This document shows, piece after piece, positions 31,697 to 38,990 of a stretch of DNA of 38,990 nt. This stretch comes from Opitutia bacterium (lineage in GTDB: Bacteria > Verrucomicrobiota > Verrucomicrobiae > Opitutales > Opitutaceae): NCBI GenBank assembly GCA_947442255.1, contig CANEVO010000025.1, positions 1 through 38,990 on the forward strand. Direction: 5' to 3'. A program made the position numbers and the translations under genes. The notes beneath the pieces are model-generated. The model had not been told where the DNA came from. It made no database searches and saw only the letters and a program-made list of their open reading frames with translations. Every line of letters begins with the position of its first letter. The stretch's first letter is position 1.

Positions 31697-32434
31697 TCAG
31701 TAACGCCGCGCGCCGCGGCCCAGGGCCGCGAGCGATTCCAACACCAAGGCATCGTTGGGAAAGAGTGGTATCGCCAGTTTCACGCCACAGCGCTGGCCGT
31801 TGACCGCCGCCCGCGCGAGTTGGAACTCGGCGTAGCTGCGGGTCTGTGCCTGTGACGCGTGCGCCCGCATCGCAGCCGCCCAGGCGGAGGCGACGGCCTC
31901 GTCCGAGACATCGAGGTAAACCGGCACCTGATCGCGGGGCTCGGCGTCGGCCGACACGGCGTAATAAATCACCTGCTGGACGGCATGCGTCGGCAGACGC
32001 TTCAACTCCTTCACCCCGCCGAACCGGGCCAGGCGGGCGGCATCGCGCACGAGCCGGCCGAGAATGGCGTGATCAGGATGTTGGTTTTCCACCAGGGTCG
32101 GCGCCATGACCACGCTGGGCCGGTGCGTTCGAATCAGCTTCGCGATCGCGATCCGGTTGGCGACGGTCGGCTCGAAGTGCGCGTCGCCGCCCAGATCGAT
32201 GAACGTCAACTCCGCGCCGAGCAGGGCCGCCGCCTGCCGGGCCTCGCGGGTACGGATTGCCGGGGTCCCATGAGTGCCCGACTCGCCGCGGGAACAGACG
32301 ATCAGGCGAACCTGACGGCCAGACTGCGTTTCCCGCGCCACGATGCCGCCGCAGCCGAACTCGATGTCGTCCGGGTGGGCCCCAAAGACGAGTACGGAGC
32401 CGGCGTCAGGCGGGGATTTCAGTGTAGGCTTCAT
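31697..32434 (-). CDS. bshB1: Bacillithiol biosynthesis deacetylase BshB (PIG-L family)
   Basis: A 245-residue zinc-dependent deacetylase that removes acetate from GlcNAc-malate, step two of bacillithiol synthesis. Zinc ligands are in AHPDDIEFGCGG (His20, Asp23) and HPDH (119-122, His122 probable); Asp22 is the likely base. CSRGESGTHGTPAIRTREA and the C-terminal YYAVSADAEPRDQVPVYLDV fit BshB1, not MshB. The start at 32434 lies 29 bases inside the end of the BshC-like gene, so the genes are coupled. BshB1 specificity is inferred from the adjacent bshA. Confidence 0.9.
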   Translation of the reverse strand: MKPTLKSPPDAGSVLVFGAHPDDIEFGCGGIVARETQSGRQVRLIVCSRGESGTHGTPAIRTREARQAAALLGAELTFIDLGGDAHFEPTVANRIAIAKLIRTHRPSVVMAPTLVENQHPDHAILGRLVRDAARLARFGGVKELKRLPTHAVQQVIYYAVSADAEPRDQVPVYLDVSDEAVASAWAAAMRAHASQAQTRSYAEFQLARAAVNGQRCGVKLAIPLFPNDALVLESLAALGRGARRY

Positions 32435-33182
32435 CAGAGCGGTCGATCGCGGCGCGATTCACGAACTTAATCTCAGGCGCATCCTCCTGACGCAAGTAAG
32501 CCTGCTCGCCCGCTCCGGCAATGTAGTGCGTACAATGCAGCACCGACTGCATCCAGCGCAGGCGGGTGTCGCGGGCCGGGCTGATCTGCGCGGGGCCGAA
32601 TTCGCAGGCCGGCAGCGTCACATAGGCATCGCCACCCTCGTGCAGCCGGAGCGTACCATCGGAACAGCGCGCCCGCACGATTTCGCCCTGGTAGGGCAGG
32701 TCGACGAAGTAGTCCGGGATCCCACAGGCCGCGGTGCGCACCGCCGGGTCGCTGGAGCGCACGACCCGGATACCCTCCAGCAGCCCCATGTTGTGATACA
32801 TTCCGAGGCAGAAATCGGCCACGTTGGGCGCGCTCGTTCGCTTGAACGCGTCAACCCAGCACGGCTCCACGTAGGCTCCGAGCTGGCGAGCCATGTTGGC
32901 CTGCCAGTCCGCCGGGATTCGCTTCAGAAATAACGGGGACCACTTCCGCTGAATCTTGTTCGCGAAGGTGAAATTCAAGGTCGCGACCTCGCCAGTCTTG
33001 CGATGCCGGACCAGGGTCTGCGTCTCGCGCGGATCGTGGTCGCTGTCGTGGAAGAAGAAAACGATCTCGCCACCGATCTCGGCCTGGAGTCGTCGCGCGG
33101 TCTGAAACTTGGCGAACAGGAAGCGGCGCGGAAAGAAGCCGCACGGCTGTTGTCCGAAACAGATGATCGGGCCGCCGCTCAT
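32406..33182 (-). CDS. Compact BshC-like protein (bacillithiol cysteine ligase family)
   Basis: A 258-residue protein related to BshC, the putative enzyme that adds cysteine to glucosaminyl-malate. The opening GGPIICFGQQPCGFFPRRF (GQQ at 10-12) matches the Rossmann-core motif GQQxGLF of BshC. The stretch AKFQTARRLQAEIGGEIVFF and HDSDHDPRE (about 45-53) matches its K..xA..L..E....V..DHD pattern. Near the end, HCTHYIAGAGEQAYLRQ (about 216-232) matches the GGPGExAY motif. Full BshC is usually over 500 residues, with a coiled-coil and C-terminal half that are absent here. It is not a simple truncation by stop codon: the reading frame is intact and both core motifs are kept. Its ATG overlaps the symporter stop (ATGA). 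The family link rests on my motif reading and should be tested by profile search. Confidence 0.72.
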   Translation of the reverse strand: MSGGPIICFGQQPCGFFPRRFLFAKFQTARRLQAEIGGEIVFFFHDSDHDPRETQTLVRHRKTGEVATLNFTFANKIQRKWSPLFLKRIPADWQANMARQLGAYVEPCWVDAFKRTSAPNVADFCLGMYHNMGLLEGIRVVRSSDPAVRTAACGIPDYFVDLPYQGEIVRARCSDGTLRLHEGGDAYVTLPACEFGPAQISPARDTRLRWMQSVLHCTHYIAGAGEQAYLRQEDAPEIKFVNRAAIDRSDEAYTEIPA

Positions 33183-34873
33183 GCCGCGCGGCGGCCAAAG
33201 ACAGCCTGGAATAGCAGGCCCAGCAGCACGCAGGCTGCACACCCAATGAGGTTATACCAGAGGTAGGAAATCGACAGCACGTTGTAGAGGACGATGACGA
33301 GGGTCTGGGCTGCGAGGGCAGCCCAAAAAACGGCGGTGCCGGCCACCCGCTTAAAGAAGAAGGCCACCAGGAAAATCCCAAGCACCACTCCGTAAAAAAT
33401 CGAACCGAGGATGTTAATCGCCTCGATCAGGTTTTCCGCGAAGCTGGCGTAGAGGGCGAAGCCGATGGCGAAGATTCCCCAAAACGCGGTGAACCATTTC
33501 GCGCTGCGGACATTCCGGCCCTCGTCCGCGGCCCCCAGCGGGCGGAACTGGCGCCACAGATCGATCGTCGTCGTGGTGCCGAGGGCGTTGAGTTCGCTCG
33601 CCTTCGAGCCGAGGGCGGCGGCAAACATCACGGCAATCAGCAGGCCAATCACGCCATGCGGTAGCTGCGTCATGATGAAATTGATGAACACGTAATCGGA
33701 GTCCTTGACGTTGATCCGCGGATCCTCGGCCTTCAGCGCCGCCTTCGCCTCGGTCCGGATGGCTTCCACCTCGTCCCGGGCCACCAGCATCACCTTTCGC
33801 GTCTCGGCCTCGGCCCCCGCGTCGCCTTTTTCCCGTGCCGTCACCCAGGTCCGCACCGCGGCTTCCCGGTCGGCCTGGGCCGCTCCGTGCCTCGCCTCCA
33901 GCGCGCGGAACGTATCCCCATGTGGGCCGGCGACGTGATGCTTCCACTCGCTCTGGTTGAAAAAGACCGGCGCCGGCTCGAACTGATGAAAGACGAACAC
34001 CAGCGCGCCGAGCAGCAGGATGAAAAACTGCATCGGAATCTTGAGCAGCGCGTTGAACATCAGGCCCAGCCGTCCCTCGCGCAGCGCGGCACCGCCGATG
34101 TACCGCTGGACCTGCGACTGGTCGGTCCCGAAGTACGACAACGAGAGGAAGAGTCCGCCCAGGAGGCCGCTCCAGAAAGTATAGCGGCGCGCCGGATTCA
34201 GCGAAAAATCCACCGCCTGCAACTTGCCCATCGCCCCGGCGACATGGGCGGCGCCGGAGAAACCGAGTTCCGCGGGCATCCTCGTCAGCAGGACGATGAA
34301 CGCCGTCACCATGCCACCGAAGATTACGGCCATCTGCCATTTCTGGGTCAGGTTCACCGCGGCGCTGCCGCCGGTGACGGTATAGACAATGACCACGAAC
34401 CCGGTGAACACGATCGTGAGATCCAACCTCCAGCCCAGAACCGTCGAGAGGATGATCGCGGGGGCGTAGATGGTCACGCCGCTGGCGAGCCCGCGCTGCA
34501 GCAGAAAAAGACCCGCGCCGAGCAGGCGGGTCTTCGCATCGAACCGGCGGCCGAGGTATTCATACGCCGTATAAACCCCGAGGTGGCGGTAGATCGGTAG
34601 GAAGACCGCGCAGACGATGATGAGCGCGAGCGGCAGCCCGAAATAATTTTGGATGAAACCGATCCCGCTTTCGAAGCCCTGGCCGGGAATCGAAAGGAAC
34701 GTGATCGCGCTGGCCTGCGTGGCCATCACCGAAAGGCCGATCGTCCCCCACTTCGTCGAGTGGTTGCCCTTGAGATAAGTATCGAGATTGCGGGTATGCC
34801 GCGTGCGCCAGGTGCCGTAGGCGGCGATGCCGAGCATCGTCCCAAGCAGCACGATCCAATCGAGGACGTTCAT
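33179..34873 (-). CDS. Sodium/solute symporter (SSS family)
   Basis: A 564-residue integral membrane protein with about 13 hydrophobic segments, of the SSS family (sodium-coupled uptake of sugars, amino acids or organic acids). The motifs SVMATQASAITFLSIPGQGF (helix 2 region) and SYFGTDQSQVQRYIGG (helix 6 region), with GLLIAVMFAAALGSKASELNA late in the chain, are typical. A charged, largely helical insert of about 100 residues (about 305-400, rich in Glu/Ala/Arg) interrupts the membrane region, as in a subset of bacterial members. It is coupled by ATGA to the one-TM gene upstream and to the BshC-like gene downstream. Substrate is unknown; context points to a thiol-related or amino-sugar compound. 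Confidence 0.9.
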   Translation of the reverse strand: MNVLDWIVLLGTMLGIAAYGTWRTRHTRNLDTYLKGNHSTKWGTIGLSVMATQASAITFLSIPGQGFESGIGFIQNYFGLPLALIIVCAVFLPIYRHLGVYTAYEYLGRRFDAKTRLLGAGLFLLQRGLASGVTIYAPAIILSTVLGWRLDLTIVFTGFVVIVYTVTGGSAAVNLTQKWQMAVIFGGMVTAFIVLLTRMPAELGFSGAAHVAGAMGKLQAVDFSLNPARRYTFWSGLLGGLFLSLSYFGTDQSQVQRYIGGAALREGRLGLMFNALLKIPMQFFILLLGALVFVFHQFEPAPVFFNQSEWKHHVAGPHGDTFRALEARHGAAQADREAAVRTWVTAREKGDAGAEAETRKVMLVARDEVEAIRTEAKAALKAEDPRINVKDSDYVFINFIMTQLPHGVIGLLIAVMFAAALGSKASELNALGTTTTIDLWRQFRPLGAADEGRNVRSAKWFTAFWGIFAIGFALYASFAENLIEAINILGSIFYGVVLGIFLVAFFFKRVAGTAVFWAALAAQTLVIVLYNVLSISYLWYNLIGCAACVLLGLLFQAVFGRRAA

Positions 34874-35082
34874 GCGTAGACGTGCGAGAACAGCACGAGC
34901 AGGATCACCACGATCACGAAGCCAGCGAAAACGAACCCATACACGCCGCGCCAGGTGTGGAATCCCGGCACTCCCGGGGATTCCTCGCCGGCGCGGTCCG
35001 TCATGGGATCCGCACGACCGGGCTCACTTCCCGGTGGGCGGGAAGGAGCCGAATCACCGTTGGAACGCGTCGGGCCCGTCAT
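34870..35082 (-). CDS. Small single-TM protein coupled to the symporter
   Basis: A 70-residue protein with a Pro/Ser/Arg-rich N-terminal half and one C-terminal membrane helix (GFVFAGFVIVVILLVLFSHVYA). Its ATG overlaps the stop of the PIG-L gene by ATGA, and its own stop overlaps the symporter ATG in the same way. The coupling on both sides makes it very likely a real gene, perhaps a small symporter partner. No family was recognised. Confidence 0.75.
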   Translation of the reverse strand: MTGPTRSNGDSAPSRPPGSEPGRADPMTDRAGEESPGVPGFHTWRGVYGFVFAGFVIVVILLVLFSHVYA

Positions 35083-37595
35083 TTCCCGAGCGATACGAGG
35101 TTCGCGAACAGCCGATACGCTCCCGGCACCCCCGCCGGCAGTTGCCGGAAGAAGGCGAGCCCGGTGTAAACGTAATAGCCCTTGCCGTGCCGTGCGATCA
35201 GCAGGCCGCTTTTCAGCGGCGCCTGGCCGGGATCGTTCATCGAGAGGATCGGCACGTAATGGGTATCCCAGGTGCTCGGAAAATACGCGCCGCGTTCCTG
35301 AACCCAGCCTTCAAAGTCGGCCGGCCCGAGCCGGTTCGGGGTGTTCAGGACGGGCTCTTCCGCCGCGGTGAACGTCACTGGCGCCTTCTCGTCGGTGATT
35401 CGCAGATCCGGCGCCGAGCCCTGAATCGACAACGCGTAGGGCCCGAGCATCGGCGCCTGCAGTCCGTTCGGGCGATTATATTGGGTGATCACGGTGCCGC
35501 CATTTTCCACATACGCGAACAACCCGGGCAGGTTGGCCGCGAGGTCGTTCCGCTCATTGAAGGCTCGCACCCCGATGACGACGGCATCGAGGCCGCGCAG
35601 CTTCTCCGCCGTCAAATCGGCGCCGGTGAGCGTCGTGACTGTGTAACCAAGTTGTTCCAGGGCCTCGATCGTAGCATCGCCCGCGCCGGGTAGGTAGCCG
35701 ACGTTGCGGCCTTTCGTGGCCACCTCCACCGCCACGGCGCGAAGGCGCGCGGGCGGCTGAAGGACTTGGACGGGAATGTGGTCATACCGGATCTCTGTCC
35801 GCTGGGTGACGTAGTTCTTCCCGCCGACCGTGGCGCGCACGCCGAAACGCGCGGAGGCCGGCGCGGCCGGCGCGGTGACTGTGAAGCTCACCGTGGTCTT
35901 CTCGCCGACACCGGAAAGCTTGAACGGCTGGCTGGCGGGTGTGACCTGCCAGCCCGGGGCGGACTCGATCTGGATCGTACCGTTGGTGTTCGCGCGGGCC
36001 GCCGTGACCGCAACGGCGACCGTGCGAGTCTTGCCGGGGCCAAAAATCGCCACGTCAGATCCGAAAACGAGCGAAACCGGGGAAATAACATCCATCCGCC
36101 GGCGGGCTGGTCCCTTCCCTCCCGGAGCCGCGGTATTGATCGGCTCGGAACTGATCACGAGACGCTGGCCACCGAGTTCGAAAGTGTAGTCCACGGGCAG
36201 CGCCGGCGGATTCTCCGCCATCCCGATGAGCTGAGGATCGGAAACCCGCGCCATCCCCGAGGATCCCTCTTCCCGCAACCAGTACGGATGCGTCACCGGC
36301 GTTTCCACCGGCACCGTCAACGTGACCTCTCGGGTCGCGGGCTTGCCGGCTTCGAGCGAGACATTGGCGGCCGTGACGCCGTTGACCGTCTTAGTGCTGA
36401 GCCACTTCACGGGAAACGTGGATCGCGTCGTGACCGACAGCGCCAGCTTGACGGACTCGCCCGGGATGGCCTCGGCGATCGGCGCCACCGTCTGCACCTC
36501 GAGTCCGAGGCAGAATTGAAGGATCGCATCGAGCTGCCGTTTCTTGTCGTCGATCACCGGGTCCGACGGCAACTGCGCGAGCTGCTGTCGAATCGTCAGC
36601 AACGCCGGCACGCTCGCCGCGGGATCGTCCGCCTTGAACTGCCCGATGGCCTCCGCCGTCATGCGCCCCACCTCGGCCCCACCCGGGACGCGCGCCCAGG
36701 TGGTGTCGATGCCGTCCATCAAGTCGCTCTTCGCGGGTTCTCCATCCAACGGAACGAAAGTTTGCAGGTTGGGCCCGCCGGCCGGACCGCGCCCAGCGAA
36801 ATTGCCAAAGCCCTGGGTAATATGCTGCCCGCGGCTGCGGGTCGCGATCGCGGCGAGCGATTCGCCCGTCACCGGATCGTTCCCGCCAATATCGACCCGA
36901 ATTGCACCGGCCGGCACGGGTGCAGGAGTGCCGCCGCGTCCGCCGCCGCCACCGGCGTTGAGCACCACGCGCTTCGGCTGCCACACGGTCAGACCTTGCG
37001 TAAGCTGCTCCGGAAACGCCTTCGGATCGCCCGCCAGCTTGAAGGCCTCGAGTCCCAGGATCCCCGACGACGTGTGATGGCCGTGGGTCATGCCTGAACT
37101 CCCCGGATCGAAGCGCGTGACGATCACGTCCGGTCGAAACCGGCGAATGACGCGCACGACATCGCCGAGCACTTGCTGACGATCCCAGAATGCGAGGGTT
37201 TCCTCGGCGTTCTTGGAGAAACCGAAGTCGATCGCCCGCGTGAAAAACTGGCGGCCGCCGTCCAGCCGCCGCGCCGCGAGCAACTCCTGCGTCCGGGCGA
37301 CGCCGAGCTTTTCGTCGAACTCCGGGCCAATCTCGTTCTGGCCGCCGTCGCCGCGGGTGACGGAGAGGTAGCCCATGCGATAACCGCGGGCCCGGGCAAA
37401 ATAGGTGATGAGCTGCGTGTTCTCGTCGTCCGGATGCGCCGCCACGTGCAGCACCGTGCCGAGCGTATTGAAACTCTTCAGTTCCTGTAGAATGGCCGCG
37501 CCGGGGGCCAGCTCCGCAGCGGGGACCGCCGCCGCCGAGACCCAAAGAGCGATTACTCCGAGGAGGCTGCCTCGCACCGACTCGCGGACGTTCAT
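35079..37595 (-). CDS. Large exported PIG-L deacetylase with C-terminal GATase-like domain
   Basis: An 838-residue exported hydrolase. After a signal peptide (LLGVIALWVSAAAVPAA) comes a PIG-L/LmbE domain with zinc-site motifs AHPDDEN (53-59; His54, Asp56/57) and HGHHTSSG (171-178). The middle is a Gly-rich loop (GGGGGRGG, about 310) and beta-sandwich-like segments (VSLVFGSDVAIFGPGKTRTV, WQVTPASQPFKLSGVGEKT). The C-terminal 200 residues resemble a GATase/ThuA-like fold (VGYLPGAGDATIEALEQLGY, LRGLDAVVIGVRAFNERNDL, GGTVITQYNRPNG, KGYYVYTGLAFFRQLPAG). It is much larger than BshB and carries an export signal, so it is not the cytoplasmic biosynthetic deacetylase. It starts inside the stop of the DUF2911 gene (TGATG). 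The substrate is unknown; an N-acylated amino sugar is expected from the family. Confidence 0.85.
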   Translation of the reverse strand: MNVRESVRGSLLGVIALWVSAAAVPAAELAPGAAILQELKSFNTLGTVLHVAAHPDDENTQLITYFARARGYRMGYLSVTRGDGGQNEIGPEFDEKLGVARTQELLAARRLDGGRQFFTRAIDFGFSKNAEETLAFWDRQQVLGDVVRVIRRFRPDVIVTRFDPGSSGMTHGHHTSSGILGLEAFKLAGDPKAFPEQLTQGLTVWQPKRVVLNAGGGGGRGGTPAPVPAGAIRVDIGGNDPVTGESLAAIATRSRGQHITQGFGNFAGRGPAGGPNLQTFVPLDGEPAKSDLMDGIDTTWARVPGGAEVGRMTAEAIGQFKADDPAASVPALLTIRQQLAQLPSDPVIDDKKRQLDAILQFCLGLEVQTVAPIAEAIPGESVKLALSVTTRSTFPVKWLSTKTVNGVTAANVSLEAGKPATREVTLTVPVETPVTHPYWLREEGSSGMARVSDPQLIGMAENPPALPVDYTFELGGQRLVISSEPINTAAPGGKGPARRRMDVISPVSLVFGSDVAIFGPGKTRTVAVAVTAARANTNGTIQIESAPGWQVTPASQPFKLSGVGEKTTVSFTVTAPAAPASARFGVRATVGGKNYVTQRTEIRYDHIPVQVLQPPARLRAVAVEVATKGRNVGYLPGAGDATIEALEQLGYTVTTLTGADLTAEKLRGLDAVVIGVRAFNERNDLAANLPGLFAYVENGGTVITQYNRPNGLQAPMLGPYALSIQGSAPDLRITDEKAPVTFTAAEEPVLNTPNRLGPADFEGWVQERGAYFPSTWDTHYVPILSMNDPGQAPLKSGLLIARHGKGYYVYTGLAFFRQLPAGVPGAYRLFANLVSLGK

Positions 37596-38458
37596 CAGCG
37601 GAGGGTGGCGATCAGCGCTTCGTTGAGCCGGGTGTACTCCGCCTTGGCGGGGCCCTCGGCCGCCGCGATCGACTGCTGGGCGGCCGCGATGGCACCGGGT
37701 TTGTCTCCGAGTCGGGCGAGAATCTTGGCCTTGCCGTGCAGCATGTAGAACGGAGCCTTGCCGTCCGCCGTGGCCGCTTCGACCCAGCCCCGGGCCTTCG
37801 TCAGATCGAGTGCATTGTCGTAATAGAACATCGCAGCGGAAAAGTAGGTCGCCGCATCGAGCTTCGCGCCGGGGACGACAATCGACTCGATTTGCGCCAC
37901 CATCGGACGCACCACATCCACATCGATTCGCACCGGCACTCGCGTGGACTCCCAAGTCAGATAGAGCGTGGCCGACTCGGTGCGAATGTCATTGAGCTCG
38001 ATCGTGAAAGTCTCGACCGGCTGGTCGGCGGCCGGCCTGGTCTTCACGCGCATCACATCGCCGGCCTCCTTGTAACTGTAGGCGCCCCACTCGCCGGTCA
38101 CGCGATTGAGGATCACGGTCCATTCGCGTTCGCCGGGAATGGTAAAGAGGGCATAGGAGCCGGCGGGAACCTCCTGGTTGCCGATCTTCACCGGCGTGCT
38201 GAAAGTAACCTTCGTCGCGGTGTTGGCTCCGGTGCGCCAGACTTCGCCATAGGGCACCAGGCCACCGAAGACCTTGCGGCCCTTCGCGCTCGGGCGGGAA
38301 TAAACCACCTCGATATCCGTGAATCCCACCCGCTGCTTGACCACGCCCTCTGGGCTGGGAGCAGGGAAAGAGAGTTTGGGCGCCTGGCCGAGAAGGCCGG
38401 TTGAAAAGACCAAGCCGGCAAAGAGGGGGACAACACACCGGGTCAGGCGATTCATCAT
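37595..38458 (-). CDS. Exported DUF2911 protein
   Basis: A 287-residue exported protein. A signal peptide (RCVVPLFAGLVFSTGLLGQ) is followed by the DUF2911 core: SPEGVVKQRVGFTDIEVVYS, SRPSAKGRKVFGGLVPYGEV, WRTGANTATKVTFSTPV and GSYALFTIPGEREWTVILNR. The C-terminal part (TYFSAAMFYYDNALDLTKAR through GAIAAAQQSIAAAEGPAKAE) looks like helical TPR-type repeats. The biochemical role of DUF2911 is not known. The start at 38458 is the first of two adjacent ATG codons; a GTG nine bases upstream would add PP. It is the first gene of the seven-gene thiol-related operon. Confidence 0.82.
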   Translation of the reverse strand: MMNRLTRCVVPLFAGLVFSTGLLGQAPKLSFPAPSPEGVVKQRVGFTDIEVVYSRPSAKGRKVFGGLVPYGEVWRTGANTATKVTFSTPVKIGNQEVPAGSYALFTIPGEREWTVILNRVTGEWGAYSYKEAGDVMRVKTRPAADQPVETFTIELNDIRTESATLYLTWESTRVPVRIDVDVVRPMVAQIESIVVPGAKLDAATYFSAAMFYYDNALDLTKARGWVEAATADGKAPFYMLHGKAKILARLGDKPGAIAAAQQSIAAAEGPAKAEYTRLNEALIATLR

Positions 38459-38726
38459 GGGGGGCACGCGGATCGTGAGGGGGTTTGCTTCTCAAATACA
38501 ATCTAGAACCAAGGGCTGCTCACTTCCGGTAGGACGCGGCGAACGGCCAAAGGGAGCGCGGAGAATGGTTCGGTGCGGCCGGCGGCGGGACCGACGCCAA
38601 CCGGGCGTGGACGAGCCACGCCCCTACGCGCGAATTGTAGGGGCGCGCCGACACGCATTTTGCAGGGGCGCGCCTCGTGCGCGCCCTCCACGTCGTTCCG
38701 GCTGCGGTTCAGCGACCGACGTTTCC
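38459..38726. other. Probable promoter region of the thiol operon, with a hairpin repeat
   Basis: This gap of 268 bases lies between the DUF2911 start and the end of the PolX gene, both leftward, and should hold the promoter of the seven-gene operon. It contains the hairpin GGGCGTGG-ACGAG-CCACGCCC (38603-38623) followed by related GGGGCGCGCC / GGCGCGCC pieces to about 38690. No clear operator was identified. Confidence 0.5.
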
Positions 38727-38990
38727 CTACCGCACCTTCGCGAGTCGCGCCTTCAGCCCGGCCTTCACCTCGGCGAGCGGCCGGGTGTTGAAGACCTGTT
38801 CGCGAGTCAGTCCGCCCTTCCGCGCCGAATTGATCCCCGCCCGGACATGGGCCAGCCCCGAGGTTTCATGAGCATCGGGGTTGATCGAGCACAGCAGCCC
38901 GCGCTCGGCGGCTTTCCGCCAGTGCCGCCAGTCGAGATCCAACCGCCACGGGCTCGCGTTCAACTCGATGATCACACCGTTTGCGATCGC
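38727..38990 (-). CDS. polX: DNA polymerase X family protein (PHP domain), C-terminal part
   Basis: These are the last 87 residues of a PolX-type protein; the N-terminal polymerase part lies outside the window. The sequence [39 protein letters not shown] and [17 protein letters not shown] matches the end of the PHP phosphoesterase domain, with metal-binding positions suggested by E(L/I)NASP and DAH. Bacterial PolX couples a gap-filling polymerase to a PHP 3'-5' exonuclease in base-excision repair. The visible part fits closely, but intactness of the polymerase domain cannot be judged. Confidence 0.88.
   Translation of the reverse strand, partial: AIANGVIIELNASPWRLDLDWRHWRKAAERGLLCSINPDAHETSGLAHVRAGINSARKGGLTREQVFNTRPLAEVKAGLKARLAKVR

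Overview
The window is a GC-rich chromosomal stretch, most likely from a member of the Verrucomicrobiota and probably near Opitutaceae. This placement is inferred from protein style: many short exported proteins, a Tat-exported mannonate-dehydratase-like enzyme, ThuA-like and DUF2911-type proteins, PIG-L enzymes, and GC-rich palindromes between genes. No rRNA or other marker fixes the taxonomy. I saw no rRNA, tRNA, CRISPR array, prophage or insertion sequence. Both window edges cut genes.

Layout from left to right. At 1-624 (-) lies the N-terminal part of a ketopantoate-reductase-like enzyme. At 995-5452 (+) lies a tightly coupled four-gene sugar ABC importer of the rhamnose (RhaT/P/Q/S) type. 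At 5765-9540 are small exported proteins, a Tat-exported sugar-acid dehydratase-like protein and a ThuA-like protein. At 9797-12109 (-) is a membrane-fused spermidine-synthase-like protein. At 12448-16092 are an exported repeat protein, a MetX-like alpha/beta hydrolase, a TonB-C-like exported protein and an NADPH-dependent FMN reductase. The core genes valS (16317-19049, -) and glnD (19627-22431, +) follow. Next come a double-GAF histidine kinase, a cupin and a two-TM protein (22767-25225, +). An ACT-domain GcvR-like protein coupled to an HNH protein and a DEAD-box (DETD) helicase with a DbpA-type RNA-binding tail lie on the minus strand (25406-28439). A WcaJ-like sugar-phosphate transferase (28750-30171, -) is interrupted by two in-frame TGA codons. 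The right end (30520-38458, -) is a seven-gene operon, followed by the C-terminus of a PolX/PHP DNA polymerase.

The most interesting region is that seven-gene operon. It encodes BshA (glucosaminyl-malate synthase), BshB (deacetylase) and a BshC-like protein only about 258 residues long, roughly half the usual length. They are translationally coupled to a sodium/solute symporter, a one-TM peptide, a large exported PIG-L hydrolase with a C-terminal GATase-like domain, and a DUF2911 protein. It looks like a low-molecular-weight-thiol (bacillithiol or a variant) locus with its own exported hydrolase and importer.

The second theme is the non-coding DNA. Several families of structured, repeated palindromic elements fill the gaps between genes. 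One family has three copies with compensatory changes in a stem, another has at least six copies, and there is a pair of 29-bp palindromes spaced 60 bp apart.
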